Below, in pieces: positions 8,403-16,229 of a stretch of DNA of 64,000 bases. A program made the position numbers and the translations under genes. This DNA comes from Pseudomaricurvus sp033283175. Lineage in GTDB: Bacteria; Pseudomonadota; Gammaproteobacteria; Pseudomonadales; Cellvibrionaceae. The notes below the pieces were generated by a model, which saw only the letters and a program-made list of their open reading frames with translations, did no database searches and had not been told where the DNA came from. The stretch is taken from assembly GCA_033283175.1 (NCBI GenBank), contig JAWMQM010000001.1:186001-250000 (forward strand). The letters run 5' to 3'. Every line of letters starts with the position of its first letter. Within the stretch, counting starts at the first letter, position 1.

Positions 8403-8753
8403 GTGAATACCTTGACCAAACTGGTTGACCAGACTGCTGCTCCCATTGAAGCCGACCTGGAAGGCTGGGAAGTGATCGACGGCGCCCCCACCATGAAAAC
8501 CTGGATCGAATACAAAAGCCCTGACGGCTCCCTGATTACCGGTTGCTGGCAAGCTACGCCAGGTACCTACCGGGCCACCTACACCACCTGGGAATTTATT
8601 CACCTCATAGAGGGTGAAGTGGTGATCACACCGGATGGCGGTGAACCACAGACCTTTGGCCCGGGGGATGCAGCGATGCTGGAGACTGGATTTACCGGGA
8701 CATGGGAGATCAAAAAGACGGTTTACAAGCACTTCGTCATCAAGTTGAGCTGA
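8403..8753 (+). CDS. Small cupin protein (cupin_3/DUF861-like)
   Basis: This 116-residue single-domain cupin has motifs TTWEFIHLIEGEV (about residues 60-72) and FGPGDAAMLETGFTGTWEI (about 82-100). It resembles the cupin_3/DUF861 family. The usual metal-ligand His-x-His is replaced by Thr/Trp, so it may not bind metal in the classical way, unlike the HYH-containing cupin at 619-978. The start is GTG with AGAGGAATACCACT upstream. It lies 74 nt after tmm on the same strand and is probably co-transcribed. Cupins of this type occur beside oxidoreductases of small amines, but the function is unknown. Confidence 0.82.
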   Translation: MNTLTKLVDQTAAPIEADLEGWEVIDGAPTMKTWIEYKSPDGSLITGCWQATPGTYRATYTTWEFIHLIEGEVVITPDGGEPQTFGPGDAAMLETGFTGTWEIKKTVYKHFVIKLS

Positions 8754-9008
8754 GATTACGTCTGGCAGGTCAGAGGTGCGCTCGTTGTTAGGATTGGGGT
8801 TCACCTTTCGCCTTGCCGGGCGAGTTACTTTTCTTCAGACGAAGAAATGCCGACACAGCGGACACACGTGTATAGCCAAAGGAAAATGGTGTCCTGTTCG
8901 CTGGCCAGCAGGCAAAAGGCAGCAGCTGACATCACAGCCAGCCCTCCGTTCGGCGGTTTGCACCGGAATCGGGTCTGTGCCACTTTCATGGTTACGCCAA
9001 ATTCAAAA

Positions 9009-9070
9009 GATCGCGCGGAGGACCGCGCTCCTACGTCGCACGATCCGGGTTTCGTAGGAGCGCGGTGGCC
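9009..9070. repeat. REP-like palindrome pair
   Basis: GATCGCGCGGAGGACCGCGC with TCCTACG, then CGTAGGAGCGCGG in the opposite orientation, sit within the 457-bp gap between the cupin and gdx genes. The family recurs at 44090, 48119, 50730 and 60895. No gene is seen in the rest of the gap. Confidence 0.75.
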
Positions 9071-9210
9071 CAGACCATCCTCTCTTCCAGCGGTGCTGGC
9101 ATTCACCTTATCCTCCGCGCGATCTTTTACTCACCCAACAAGGCGAAACCTCTCGTTCATTCAACCATCAAACGTTAACGGCAAGCAGCCCACTTGATTC
9201 AGCCGCCCAC

Positions 9211-9525
9211 TCAAGCAAAATACTTAAGCCCCGCCACACTGGCAATAATCATCAGAATACAAGCCACCCGCACCACATTCACAGGCTCGCCCATAAAAGC
9301 GATGCCATACACCGCCAGCATGGCGGCACCAATCCCTGACCACACCGCATAGGCGGTACCCACCGGGATAGTGCGCATGGCCAGCGATAACAGGGCCAGA
9401 CTGAAGACGATCAGAACCAGCGTAATCGCCGAGGGCCACAGTTTGGTGAAGCCATCGCTGTATTTGAGGCCCACTGCCCAGCAACACTCCAGTAACCCGG
9501 CAATTAACAGATAGGTCCAGCCCAT
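9211..9525 (-). CDS. gdx: Small multidrug resistance family transporter (SugE/Gdx-like)
   Basis: This 104-residue protein has four predicted helices and the SMR essential glutamate in GLLECCWAVGLKYSDGF (residue 13). It also has the Gdx/SugE-like features SLPVGTAYAVW-type (here RTIPVGTAYAVWSGIG) and a C-terminal GLKYF. Gdx-type SMR proteins exchange guanidinium or methylguanidine for protons in the inner membrane; other SMRs export quaternary amines. It is downstream of the dmm genes with ~100 nt between, so it may be co-transcribed. Export of a small cationic amine would fit the island but is inference. SMR family confidence is high; the subtype is less certain. Confidence 0.88.
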   Translation of the reverse strand: MGWTYLLIAGLLECCWAVGLKYSDGFTKLWPSAITLVLIVFSLALLSLAMRTIPVGTAYAVWSGIGAAMLAVYGIAFMGEPVNVVRVACILMIIASVAGLKYFA

Positions 9526-9623
9526 GGTATTTATCCTGTCAGAAGTTCAAAAAGGTATCAGGCACAGAAAAAATGGACTGCCGGTAATACAGCAGTCCAT
9601 TCCGGAGACGATTGGAAACGGTC

Positions 9624-10643
9624 TTAATTTGCTCTGTCAAATTGCGACAGGTAGTCCACCAGTATGTCGTGATAGCGGCTCAGGCCCTTGTATTCAATCA
9701 ATGGTTCCGGCAAGGTTTTCATCACCCGGTGCAGGCGACGGGCCCACTCCGGATTGGTGCAGATGTCCTCCAGGCTCATAAGATAGGTGCGGATACTGAA
9801 CATCAGCGCATTGCTGCGCGGCATACGATCCAGCACCTGCAGCTCCACCCGCAGGTAAACTTTTTCGGCGATGTTCTCCGGAGTGACACTGGCGCGATCA
9901 CTACCCCACTGGTGGTAGGTTTCCGGCGAGGTGTCCATGCGCGCATTGACCGTCAAGGTCCAGTTGAGGCGCCGCACCGGCTTGCCCACCTGAATCGCCG
10001 TCAGGTATTTCAGGGCGCGTTCAAACACCCCCTCCTGATGGGCCATGGGTACCGGCCCGTGCCACTCGGTAAAGCTCATACCCTTATCAAAAGCTATGGA
10101 CCAGTCTGCCGGGCAGGTAACAATGCCGGCATCCATAAACAGGTCGCCATTGCGCTGGTCGAGAATGGCGAAATCCCCCTGCAGCTGGCGACCGATGTAC
10201 TCCATTGGCGGCAGCGGCAGGGTGCTGCTGTCACCGAAGACAAAGCTGTCCTGCTGGTTGAGAAGGCGGTTTTCCCAGCACCAGTAGTCGCCATTACGCT
10301 CGAGTGTAAAGTAGTCCGGGTAGTCTTCCGCCAGCGATACCATGCAGCGTTCGATCATGTCCCAGCAGGCCAGATCCATGTGCGGCATGGCCAGGCAACG
10401 CTCGGGCATGACTTGCAATACCAAATCGCGCTCGGCCATCTCCGACAGGTAGTGCTCGTCGATATCGAGGAATTTGTCGTAGGCAGAACCTTCGCCGCCC
10501 TTGGGTACGTGGGGTTCGATGTTGACCGAATAGCGGTACTCATCGGTGGGAAACGGAAACGGAAAACGCTCAATCGCCTGGGGGCTGTTGCTGTAGGTGA
10601 AGTCGTCGCGGAAGGTCTGAATCTCTTTCGGTGCTACACGCAT
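9624..10643 (-). CDS. Dimethylamine monooxygenase heme subunit (DUF3445, HODM alpha)
   Basis: This 339-residue protein is of the DUF3445 / heme-dependent oxidative N-demethylase alpha family. In characterised members a PAS-like fold binds the heme at which dimethylamine is demethylated. Recognisable parts are RFPFPFPTDEYRY near the N-terminus, WCWENRLLNQQDS, FAILDQRNGDLFMDAGIVT, KGMSFTEWHGPVP and LRVELQVLDRMPRSNALMFS, the last resembling the family's conserved C-terminal RxExQxLxRLPxS stretch. The start follows GAGGAG and is 3 nt downstream of dmmB. With dmmB and dmmA it forms the three-subunit secondary-amine monooxygenase (DMA to methylamine plus formaldehyde). Subunit lettering differs between reports, so no symbol is given. 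Confidence 0.88.
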   Translation of the reverse strand: MRVAPKEIQTFRDDFTYSNSPQAIERFPFPFPTDEYRYSVNIEPHVPKGGEGSAYDKFLDIDEHYLSEMAERDLVLQVMPERCLAMPHMDLACWDMIERCMVSLAEDYPDYFTLERNGDYWCWENRLLNQQDSFVFGDSSTLPLPPMEYIGRQLQGDFAILDQRNGDLFMDAGIVTCPADWSIAFDKGMSFTEWHGPVPMAHQEGVFERALKYLTAIQVGKPVRRLNWTLTVNARMDTSPETYHQWGSDRASVTPENIAEKVYLRVELQVLDRMPRSNALMFSIRTYLMSLEDICTNPEWARRLHRVMKTLPEPLIEYKGLSRYHDILVDYLSQFDRAN

Positions 10644-10646
10644 CGT

Positions 10647-11603
10647 TTACTCCTCAATATCGATAACCAGCCGCGGGCCTTTGGCGCGCGAGACACAGGG
10701 CATCACCAACTTGCCTGAGTGCCGTTCGCTGGCGGACAGAAAATGGTCACGGTGTTCCGGTTCACCGTCGGCTACCGCACAGACACACTGGCCACAGACA
10801 CCGCCACGGCAGAGATTGGGCACCGGCACACCAGCCGCCTCCAGTGCTTCCAGCATGCTCTCTTCAGAACCCACCGGAACCACCCGGCCACTGGCCTTGA
10901 GCTCAACTTCAAACGGTTCACCCGGCTGCGGAGTCGAAAACTCTTCATAATGAATCAGGCTGTCGGGCACACCGGCCAGCCGCGCCCCGGCCTGCACGGC
11001 TTCGATCAGCGGCAGGGGCCCGCAGACATAGAAGTGGGTTCCCAGCGGGCGGCCGTTGAACAGCTGTGCCAGATCGCATTTGCGCCCGGCGCTGGAGTCA
11101 TAGTCGAAATAGCGCTCACCCAGCTGCTCTGCCAACTCCGCACAGTAGGCACCGTTGTAGTCACCCTTGAACAGGTGGTGCAACTCAAAGTCGGCATGCT
11201 GACGTTGCAGTTCCGGCAGGTAAGAGAGAAACGGTGTAATGCCCACACCGCCAGCGATCAGCACATGCTTGCGGGCCTCCCACAGGGGCGCAAACAGATT
11301 AGAGGGTGGCGTAATGGTCAGTTCATCCCCTTCCCGTACCTGTTCGTGCATAAACCGCGAGCCACCACGGGACTGCTTTTGCAGCAGCACAGCTATGCGA
11401 TAGGCACCGGTATCGCGCGGATCACTCAGCAGCGAATAGGCATTTTTGAAACACCTGTCCGGCCCCTGCATGGCCACCACCACATGAGAGCCGGGCGAGA
11501 ATGCCGACAGCTCCGTTGCCACCGGTGTCAGGGTGAATTCGCGGATAGCGGGTGCCACCTGGTGGATGCGGGTGACCTTGACGGTAATCGGATCAACACT
11601 CAT
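10647..11603 (-). CDS. dmmB: Dimethylamine monooxygenase reductase subunit (PDR/VanB-type)
   Basis: This 318-residue reductase has an N-terminal flavin-binding beta-barrel (YSLLSDPRDTGAYRIAV), a central NAD(P)-binding domain (GGVGITPFLSYL) and a C-terminal plant-type 2Fe-2S ferredoxin domain. The cluster motif is CRGGVCGQC followed by a fourth Cys in VMPCVSRAKG. This is the phthalate dioxygenase reductase architecture. It passes electrons from NAD(P)H to the heme subunit. The ATG at 11603 overlaps the dmmA stop by one nucleotide (TGATG), with GGAG 9 nt upstream; a GTG one codon earlier is also possible. Tight packing with dmmA and the heme gene shows one operon. Confidence 0.9.
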   Translation of the reverse strand: MSVDPITVKVTRIHQVAPAIREFTLTPVATELSAFSPGSHVVVAMQGPDRCFKNAYSLLSDPRDTGAYRIAVLLQKQSRGGSRFMHEQVREGDELTITPPSNLFAPLWEARKHVLIAGGVGITPFLSYLPELQRQHADFELHHLFKGDYNGAYCAELAEQLGERYFDYDSSAGRKCDLAQLFNGRPLGTHFYVCGPLPLIEAVQAGARLAGVPDSLIHYEEFSTPQPGEPFEVELKASGRVVPVGSEESMLEALEAAGVPVPNLCRGGVCGQCVCAVADGEPEHRDHFLSASERHSGKLVMPCVSRAKGPRLVIDIEE

Positions 11604-12157
11604 CACTTCAGCTCCATGGGTTCCGGAATGTCCGCCGGGTCTTCGGCGTTAATCTGAATGCCGCGGTAGGCGGCCAACTTGCGGGAAAAGTGATCGGTCA
11701 CCGCCAGCAGCCGCTGGCAGCCGTCACAGGCCACAGGCGTGTGCGTCACCCCACGGGTGATGTGGTAGCAGTGGCAACAAAACACGTGGCGGGAGCTGTC
11801 CACCGGGGCAAAAGGCCGTATCTGCTCCGGCGTCATACCCGCAGTACTCAACACTTCCGCAACGGTCCAGATAAATGCCTCGTCGCCAGCCACATAGGCG
11901 CAGGAAGAAAGAGGCAACTCCGGAATCACTTCTTGCAGTTGCTGCACCGCAGCCGCTGGCTCCGCAGTCTGAATCAGCCGGTGCCCCACCGCTTCACAGG
12001 CTTCCACAATCCCAGCCATGGCTTCGGGCATATCGCCCTGCCAGACAAACAGGTGATATTTGGCGCGGCTGCTCTTCTGCACCGACGGGTAGACCGGCCG
12101 GCTTTTCACCTCGTACCCGAGAATGGGTTCAGCATCCTGTTCTGCCTCGGTGTGCAT
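11603..12157 (-). CDS. dmmA: Dimethylamine monooxygenase small subunit DmmA
   Basis: This 184-residue protein matches the DmmA family by size, by position, and by a C-terminal Cys/His cluster (FCCHCYHITRGVTHTPVACD followed by GCQRLL, residues ~128-155) and DHFSRKLAAYRG. The N-terminal half (LFVWQGDMPE, QEVIPELPLSSCAYVAGDEA) looks like a Rossmann-type reductase remnant. It is the first gene of the dmm operon, with AGGAGGTTAC before the ATG. Upstream lie two short palindromes and the element shared with tmm and tdm. The exact role of the small subunit (cluster- or metal-binding) cannot be read from sequence. Confidence 0.85.
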   Translation of the reverse strand: MHTEAEQDAEPILGYEVKSRPVYPSVQKSSRAKYHLFVWQGDMPEAMAGIVEACEAVGHRLIQTAEPAAAVQQLQEVIPELPLSSCAYVAGDEAFIWTVAEVLSTAGMTPEQIRPFAPVDSSRHVFCCHCYHITRGVTHTPVACDGCQRLLAVTDHFSRKLAAYRGIQINAEDPADIPEPMELK

Positions 12158-12200
12158 GTAACCTCCTGCAGTTATCCGGGGAATCTCGTTGCGACAGACA

Positions 12201-12236
12201 ATTTCCTATAGGGAAATAATATTTCCACCGGAAAAT
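12201..12236. promoter_or_regulatory. Two adjacent palindromes upstream of dmmA
   Basis: ATTTCCTATAGGGAAAT (12201-12217; arms ATTTCC and GGAAAT) is followed 3 nt later by ATTTCCACCGGAAAAT (12221-12236). They lie 44-79 nt upstream of the dmmA start, where a promoter core would be expected, and resemble the palindrome at 466-482 upstream of amt. Confidence 0.45.
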
Positions 12237-12241
12237 TAACC

Positions 12242-12281
12242 AATTCTCATGAAGGGGTACCCACTATGGGGTAAAGGTCAC
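12242..12281 (-). promoter_or_regulatory. Candidate operator upstream of dmmA (shared with tmm and tdm)
   Basis: Read on the minus strand the site has GTGACCTTTACCCC, then GGGTACCCCTTCATGAGAATTG. Two blocks (TTACCCC and TACCCCTTCATGRGAATT) are shared with the tmm upstream site at the same spacing. It aligns ungapped with the tdm site over 42 positions. It is ~85 nt upstream of the dmmA start. The internal TACCC-6 nt-GGGTA inverted repeat is typical of NarL/LuxR-type binding sites. Confidence 0.6.
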
Positions 12282-12386
12282 GACAGAACTGCCCGGCGGC
12301 CGGGGACAGTTCCCCGCCACCACGACTTCAGGTAAGGTGGCCGGAAAATTCCCCCACCCTTTTGTGCCCCTGCAGGAGCCCTGTCT

Positions 12387-13322
12387 ATGTCCCTGGCCGA
12401 CCAACTTCAGCAACTCTATTCCCGTTTCGGCCAGCTGCCGGGCATAACCATTGAGCTGCAAAAGGAGCTAATTGCCATTGCAGTACACAACAAGGGAGGC
12501 AAGGCGACAGTGTTCCTGCAGGGCGCGCAGGTAGCGGAATACACACCGGCGGGGGAGCGGCCGGTGCTGTGGTTGAGTGAAGAGAACCGCTACTTGCAGG
12601 GCACCCCACTGCGGGGCGGCATTCCCGTCTGCTGGCCCTGGTTTGGTGATCTACAACGTAATCCCGAGGCGGTAAAAGCACAGTTCAACAGTGACAGCCC
12701 CCACGGTTTTGCGCGCAAGGCCCTGTGGCAGCTGGAAGAGGTGGAATGCCTGTCCGACAGCGCCACTCGGCTGCGACTGCTGCTGCCGCAAGGTGCCCTG
12801 CAGGAGTGCCAGTGCCCTCCCTGCGACCTGCAGCTGGAGCTGGTAGTAGGCAGTTCGCTCAGCTGCCAGCTGATGATGACCAATCGCAGTGACAGTGATC
12901 TCAACCTCTCCGCTGCGCTGCACACCTACCTGGCGGTAAGCGACGTGCGTGATATTGCGGTGGATGGACTGGCCGAGTGCGCCTACATTGACACCCTCAA
13001 CGACTGGTCCACCGTGACCCAGCAGGGAAGTATTGAAGTGGAGGGAGAGACTGACCGCATCTACCTGGATTGCCCGCAGACCATCAGCCTCACCGACACC
13101 ACCTGGCGGCGTCGCCTCACCCTCTCCAGTGTCGGCAGCCAGACCACGGTGGTGTGGAATCCCTGGACGGAAAAAGCCAAACGGCTGTCAGACTTTGCCG
13201 ATGACGATTACCTGAGCATGATGTGCCTGGAGACGGCCAATGCACTGGATGATTGTGTCACCCTGGCACCCGGCGCCTCCCATACCCTGGGCGTCACCCT
13301 CGCGACCGAAGCCGTCGGCTGA
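12387..13322 (+). CDS. yeaD: D-hexose-6-phosphate mutarotase (YeaD/aldose 1-epimerase family)
   Basis: This 311-residue cytoplasmic protein has the YeaD-type aldose-1-epimerase fold. Signature segments are VFLQGAQVAEYTP, LRGGIPVCWPWFGD, DSPHGFARK (catalytic His about 106), AALHTYLAVSDV (His about 178) and CLETANA (catalytic Glu about 282). It interconverts alpha and beta anomers of hexose-6-phosphates. The start is ATG with GGAG upstream. The gene lies divergently from the dmm operon and has no evident operon partner; the HD-GYP gene converges on it with ~40 nt between stops. Confidence 0.93.
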   Translation: MSLADQLQQLYSRFGQLPGITIELQKELIAIAVHNKGGKATVFLQGAQVAEYTPAGERPVLWLSEENRYLQGTPLRGGIPVCWPWFGDLQRNPEAVKAQFNSDSPHGFARKALWQLEEVECLSDSATRLRLLLPQGALQECQCPPCDLQLELVVGSSLSCQLMMTNRSDSDLNLSAALHTYLAVSDVRDIAVDGLAECAYIDTLNDWSTVTQQGSIEVEGETDRIYLDCPQTISLTDTTWRRRLTLSSVGSQTTVVWNPWTEKAKRLSDFADDDYLSMMCLETANALDDCVTLAPGASHTLGVTLATEAVG

Positions 13323-13364
13323 CACCTGCAGTCACAGATAAGGCCCCTGTCCGGCCAACTGGCG

Positions 13365-16130
13365 TTAACCGGTGGCCTGGTAAAGACTGGCAATACCGGC
13401 GCGCTCAAACAGCGCCAGTAAATCCGGGTCAATGTGACCGTGAGCCGCCATGTCACGCATGATGGCCAGCGCCACCTCGGGCGGTTTTGCCCCCTTGTAG
13501 GGGCGGTCACTGGCAGTCAGTGCTTCATAGATATCAGCCACCGCCAGCATCCGCGCCACCACGCTCATATCGCCGCCGCGCAGGTTGCGGGGATAACCCA
13601 GCCCGTCCATGCGCTCGTGATGACCCGCGGCCATCTCCGGCACCTGTCGCAGGTGTTTGGGAAACGGCAACTTCGACAACATGATCAACGTCTGGATGAT
13701 GTGCTCGTTGATCTTGAAACGCTCTTCCTCGGTGAGGGTTCCGCGGGTCACAGACAGGTTCTTCACTTCACCGCGATCATAGAGCAGTGTCTGCGGTTGC
13801 AGGGTAATACCCAGTTCCGGAGGGTAGGTAATGGGCTGTGGATGTTCGATCCGGTGGTCGGGACGATCCTGCAGCAGCGGCTCCTGTACCGGCAGCAAGG
13901 CTTCCGGGATATCCTGCAGCCGTTGCGTCTCGTCCGGCCCCAGCCCCAACCGGTCGCTCAGGGTACGGGTCCAGGTGTAAGCAGCAATCTGCTGCAGGCG
14001 CTGCAGGCGCTCGTCGGACATAAAGGTATCGCCGACGTTGCACTCCGCCACAAAGGCAAAGTCGTCATCCAGTTGCTGCCACTGCTGCTGCAGGGTCGCC
14101 AGCGCCTCGTCACGATCCGAGCCATTGGAGATAGCCTGCCAGCAGGCCACCTCGCGCTCACGTTTCAGTACTTCGAAGCGGGTACGCACTTCGTGAATAC
14201 GATCGTGCAGGGTCTCCAGTCGCGTGGCCTTATCCACCACAAACTCCGGCGTGGTTACCTTGCCGCAATCGTGCAACCAAGCCGCCAGCTCCACCGCTTC
14301 CCATTCGTCTTCGGTGAGCTGGAAATCGGCGTAGGGCCCCTCGGTTTCAGCACAGGCAGCTTCTGCCAGCAGGCGTGTAATCTGCGGCACCCGCATGCAG
14401 TGGCCGCCGGTGTAGGGACTTTTGGTGTCGATCGCGTGGGCGATCAGTTTGACAAAGGAATCAAACAGCGCTTTCTGTGCGGCAATCAGTTCGCGGGTCT
14501 CCAGGGTGACACTGGCAAAGCCCGACAAATACTCGACAAATCGACTGCGCGCTTCGTCAAAGGGTCTGTTGCTCAACAGCAGCAACAAACCCAGCTTATC
14601 GCCCTGGCGATTGATGAGCGGTACGCCCAGATGCCAGATCTGCTCCCCCGCCAGCTGCATACCGGTGCTGTGCTGGAGAGCTTTGGTACTGAGGTGGCCA
14701 CTGAGGGGCGCGCCCTGTCGCAGCGCGTCCGCAAGGTGCACGGTGCCTGCTTCCGTACCGAGCACCAGCAACCCTTCCCGCCCCCGCGCCGCGCCCTCCT
14801 GACGGGCCACCGCCGGGTGCAGACGGGCACCGTCGCTTTCAAACATATAAAGAATGCCCGCCTCGGCACGCGACGCCTCCATGGTGCTTTCCAGCAGTTC
14901 CGGCAGCAGCTCTTCCAGCTTGCCGGCACTGGCCACATGCGCCGTGACATCGAGAAAGCGGGAAATGGTCTGGCGTAGCTGCTCAAAGCTTTTACCGAGT
15001 CGGTAGACCTCGGTGATACGGCTTGGAACCGGAGTTTTCTCCGAGAAATCAAATTGTCGTACGGCATTGAAATGGTTGGTCAGCTGCACCAGCGCATTGG
15101 AAAGCCTGCTTGAAAACCAGATACCCAGCAATAAGCCCAACACCAGCAAGGCGGCAGTCAGCAGCAGCTGATCCTGCAGCATCTTCCAGGCATCCTGTAA
15201 GACACTGGCCTCCGGCAACATCGTAACCAGGTAAATTTCGCTGCTGTTAGCCAAAGGTGTAATGCTGGCCTGCCAGGATTCATCGTTCACCATCACTTCC
15301 GCACCACGCACTGGCTGCACGGCGCCATTGAGCAACACCGCAAAGGGTGCGGCAGCCTGATGGGTATCCGGCTGATCCGATACCAGCACACGGCCTGTCT
15401 TGTCCACCAATGCCAGCCGTGCTTCGGGCTGTGGACGCAAATTCCCCAACATGGCACTGAGGTCACTCAGGCGCAAATCCACACCCACTACTACGTCGCC
15501 GTCGGCAAACTGTTGCGCGACGGAGAAGCCGGTTTCACCGCTGGTGAAGAACGTATAGGGAGCTGTACTGATGGCGCCCTGCTGGCGCAGGGCATCCCGA
15601 AACCAGGGACGCAGTCTGGGGTCGAAATCCAGCGCCTGGGGTCGATCCACCCACAGCACCGGTTGCAAGTCGGCGTCCATGTGCAGGAACCAGGCCTCGC
15701 CCTTGCCCCGCTCTATGACCTGCAGCGTGTAAACCGCAGCAGCGGGTGCTGCAAACTTGTCGTGATCCCGGTTAAGACGCCGCAACAACAGGTAATCGCC
15801 GTTCTCGTATCCGTTGTAGACGGATACTGCCGATGGCAACTGCTGCAGAACAGCACGCAGCAGTTTCAGTGACTGCAACTTCATGGCGCTGTCCAGCGAT
15901 CCCATTTCCGGCGTCTGGGTCAGCAGCGCCAGTGAGATCTCGGAGCGCTGCTGGCGTGCCGTCATCCTGCTTTGCACCTGCACACTGATGGCATCGATCA
16001 GCGTATGGGTCGACTCTTTCAGAATCGCCCGTGTGCGTAGCTGTGACTCCCAACCAATCAATCCCCCAACCACCACCACCAACACGGTGAATGCCACCAC
16101 AAGATGAACGCGTAACGACACTGGCCTCAT
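13365..16130 (-). CDS. Membrane sensor with HAMP, GAF-like and HD-GYP phosphodiesterase domains
   Basis: This 921-residue protein has a transmembrane helix at ~8-27, a periplasmic Cache-like sensor region (~30-320) and a second helix (~325-345, LLLTAALLVLGLLLGIW). A HAMP-like segment and a GAF-like region (~400-565) follow, then a C-terminal HD-GYP domain (~590-920). The metal-binding HD is in AAWLHDCGKV (about 615) and the GYP motif in HHERMDGLGYP (about 835). HD-GYP proteins hydrolyse cyclic di-GMP. The spacing between the HD and HHE motifs is ~215 residues, much longer than usual, so a helical insert of roughly 130 residues splits the catalytic domain. The gene lies directly downstream of the giant adhesin gene on the same strand, so a link to surface attachment is plausible. 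Confidence 0.88.
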   Translation of the reverse strand: MRPVSLRVHLVVAFTVLVVVVGGLIGWESQLRTRAILKESTHTLIDAISVQVQSRMTARQQRSEISLALLTQTPEMGSLDSAMKLQSLKLLRAVLQQLPSAVSVYNGYENGDYLLLRRLNRDHDKFAAPAAAVYTLQVIERGKGEAWFLHMDADLQPVLWVDRPQALDFDPRLRPWFRDALRQQGAISTAPYTFFTSGETGFSVAQQFADGDVVVGVDLRLSDLSAMLGNLRPQPEARLALVDKTGRVLVSDQPDTHQAAAPFAVLLNGAVQPVRGAEVMVNDESWQASITPLANSSEIYLVTMLPEASVLQDAWKMLQDQLLLTAALLVLGLLLGIWFSSRLSNALVQLTNHFNAVRQFDFSEKTPVPSRITEVYRLGKSFEQLRQTISRFLDVTAHVASAGKLEELLPELLESTMEASRAEAGILYMFESDGARLHPAVARQEGAARGREGLLVLGTEAGTVHLADALRQGAPLSGHLSTKALQHSTGMQLAGEQIWHLGVPLINRQGDKLGLLLLLSNRPFDEARSRFVEYLSGFASVTLETRELIAAQKALFDSFVKLIAHAIDTKSPYTGGHCMRVPQITRLLAEAACAETEGPYADFQLTEDEWEAVELAAWLHDCGKVTTPEFVVDKATRLETLHDRIHEVRTRFEVLKREREVACWQAISNGSDRDEALATLQQQWQQLDDDFAFVAECNVGDTFMSDERLQRLQQIAAYTWTRTLSDRLGLGPDETQRLQDIPEALLPVQEPLLQDRPDHRIEHPQPITYPPELGITLQPQTLLYDRGEVKNLSVTRGTLTEEERFKINEHIIQTLIMLSKLPFPKHLRQVPEMAAGHHERMDGLGYPRNLRGGDMSVVARMLAVADIYEALTASDRPYKGAKPPEVALAIMRDMAAHGHIDPDLLALFERAGIASLYQATG

Positions 16131-16229
16131 GCCATGGATTTCCTTTGTATTAGCCTTTGGTATTTACGGGACACCAACCACAGCAGCAGCGTCACTGCGA
16201 CTGTGGTAATGCCCTTCCGCTGCTATTCT

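Noticed and set aside
13434..14978. 514-codon plus-strand frame over the HD-GYP gene
   Set aside because: Shadow frame of a gene with clear catalytic motifs on the other strand.
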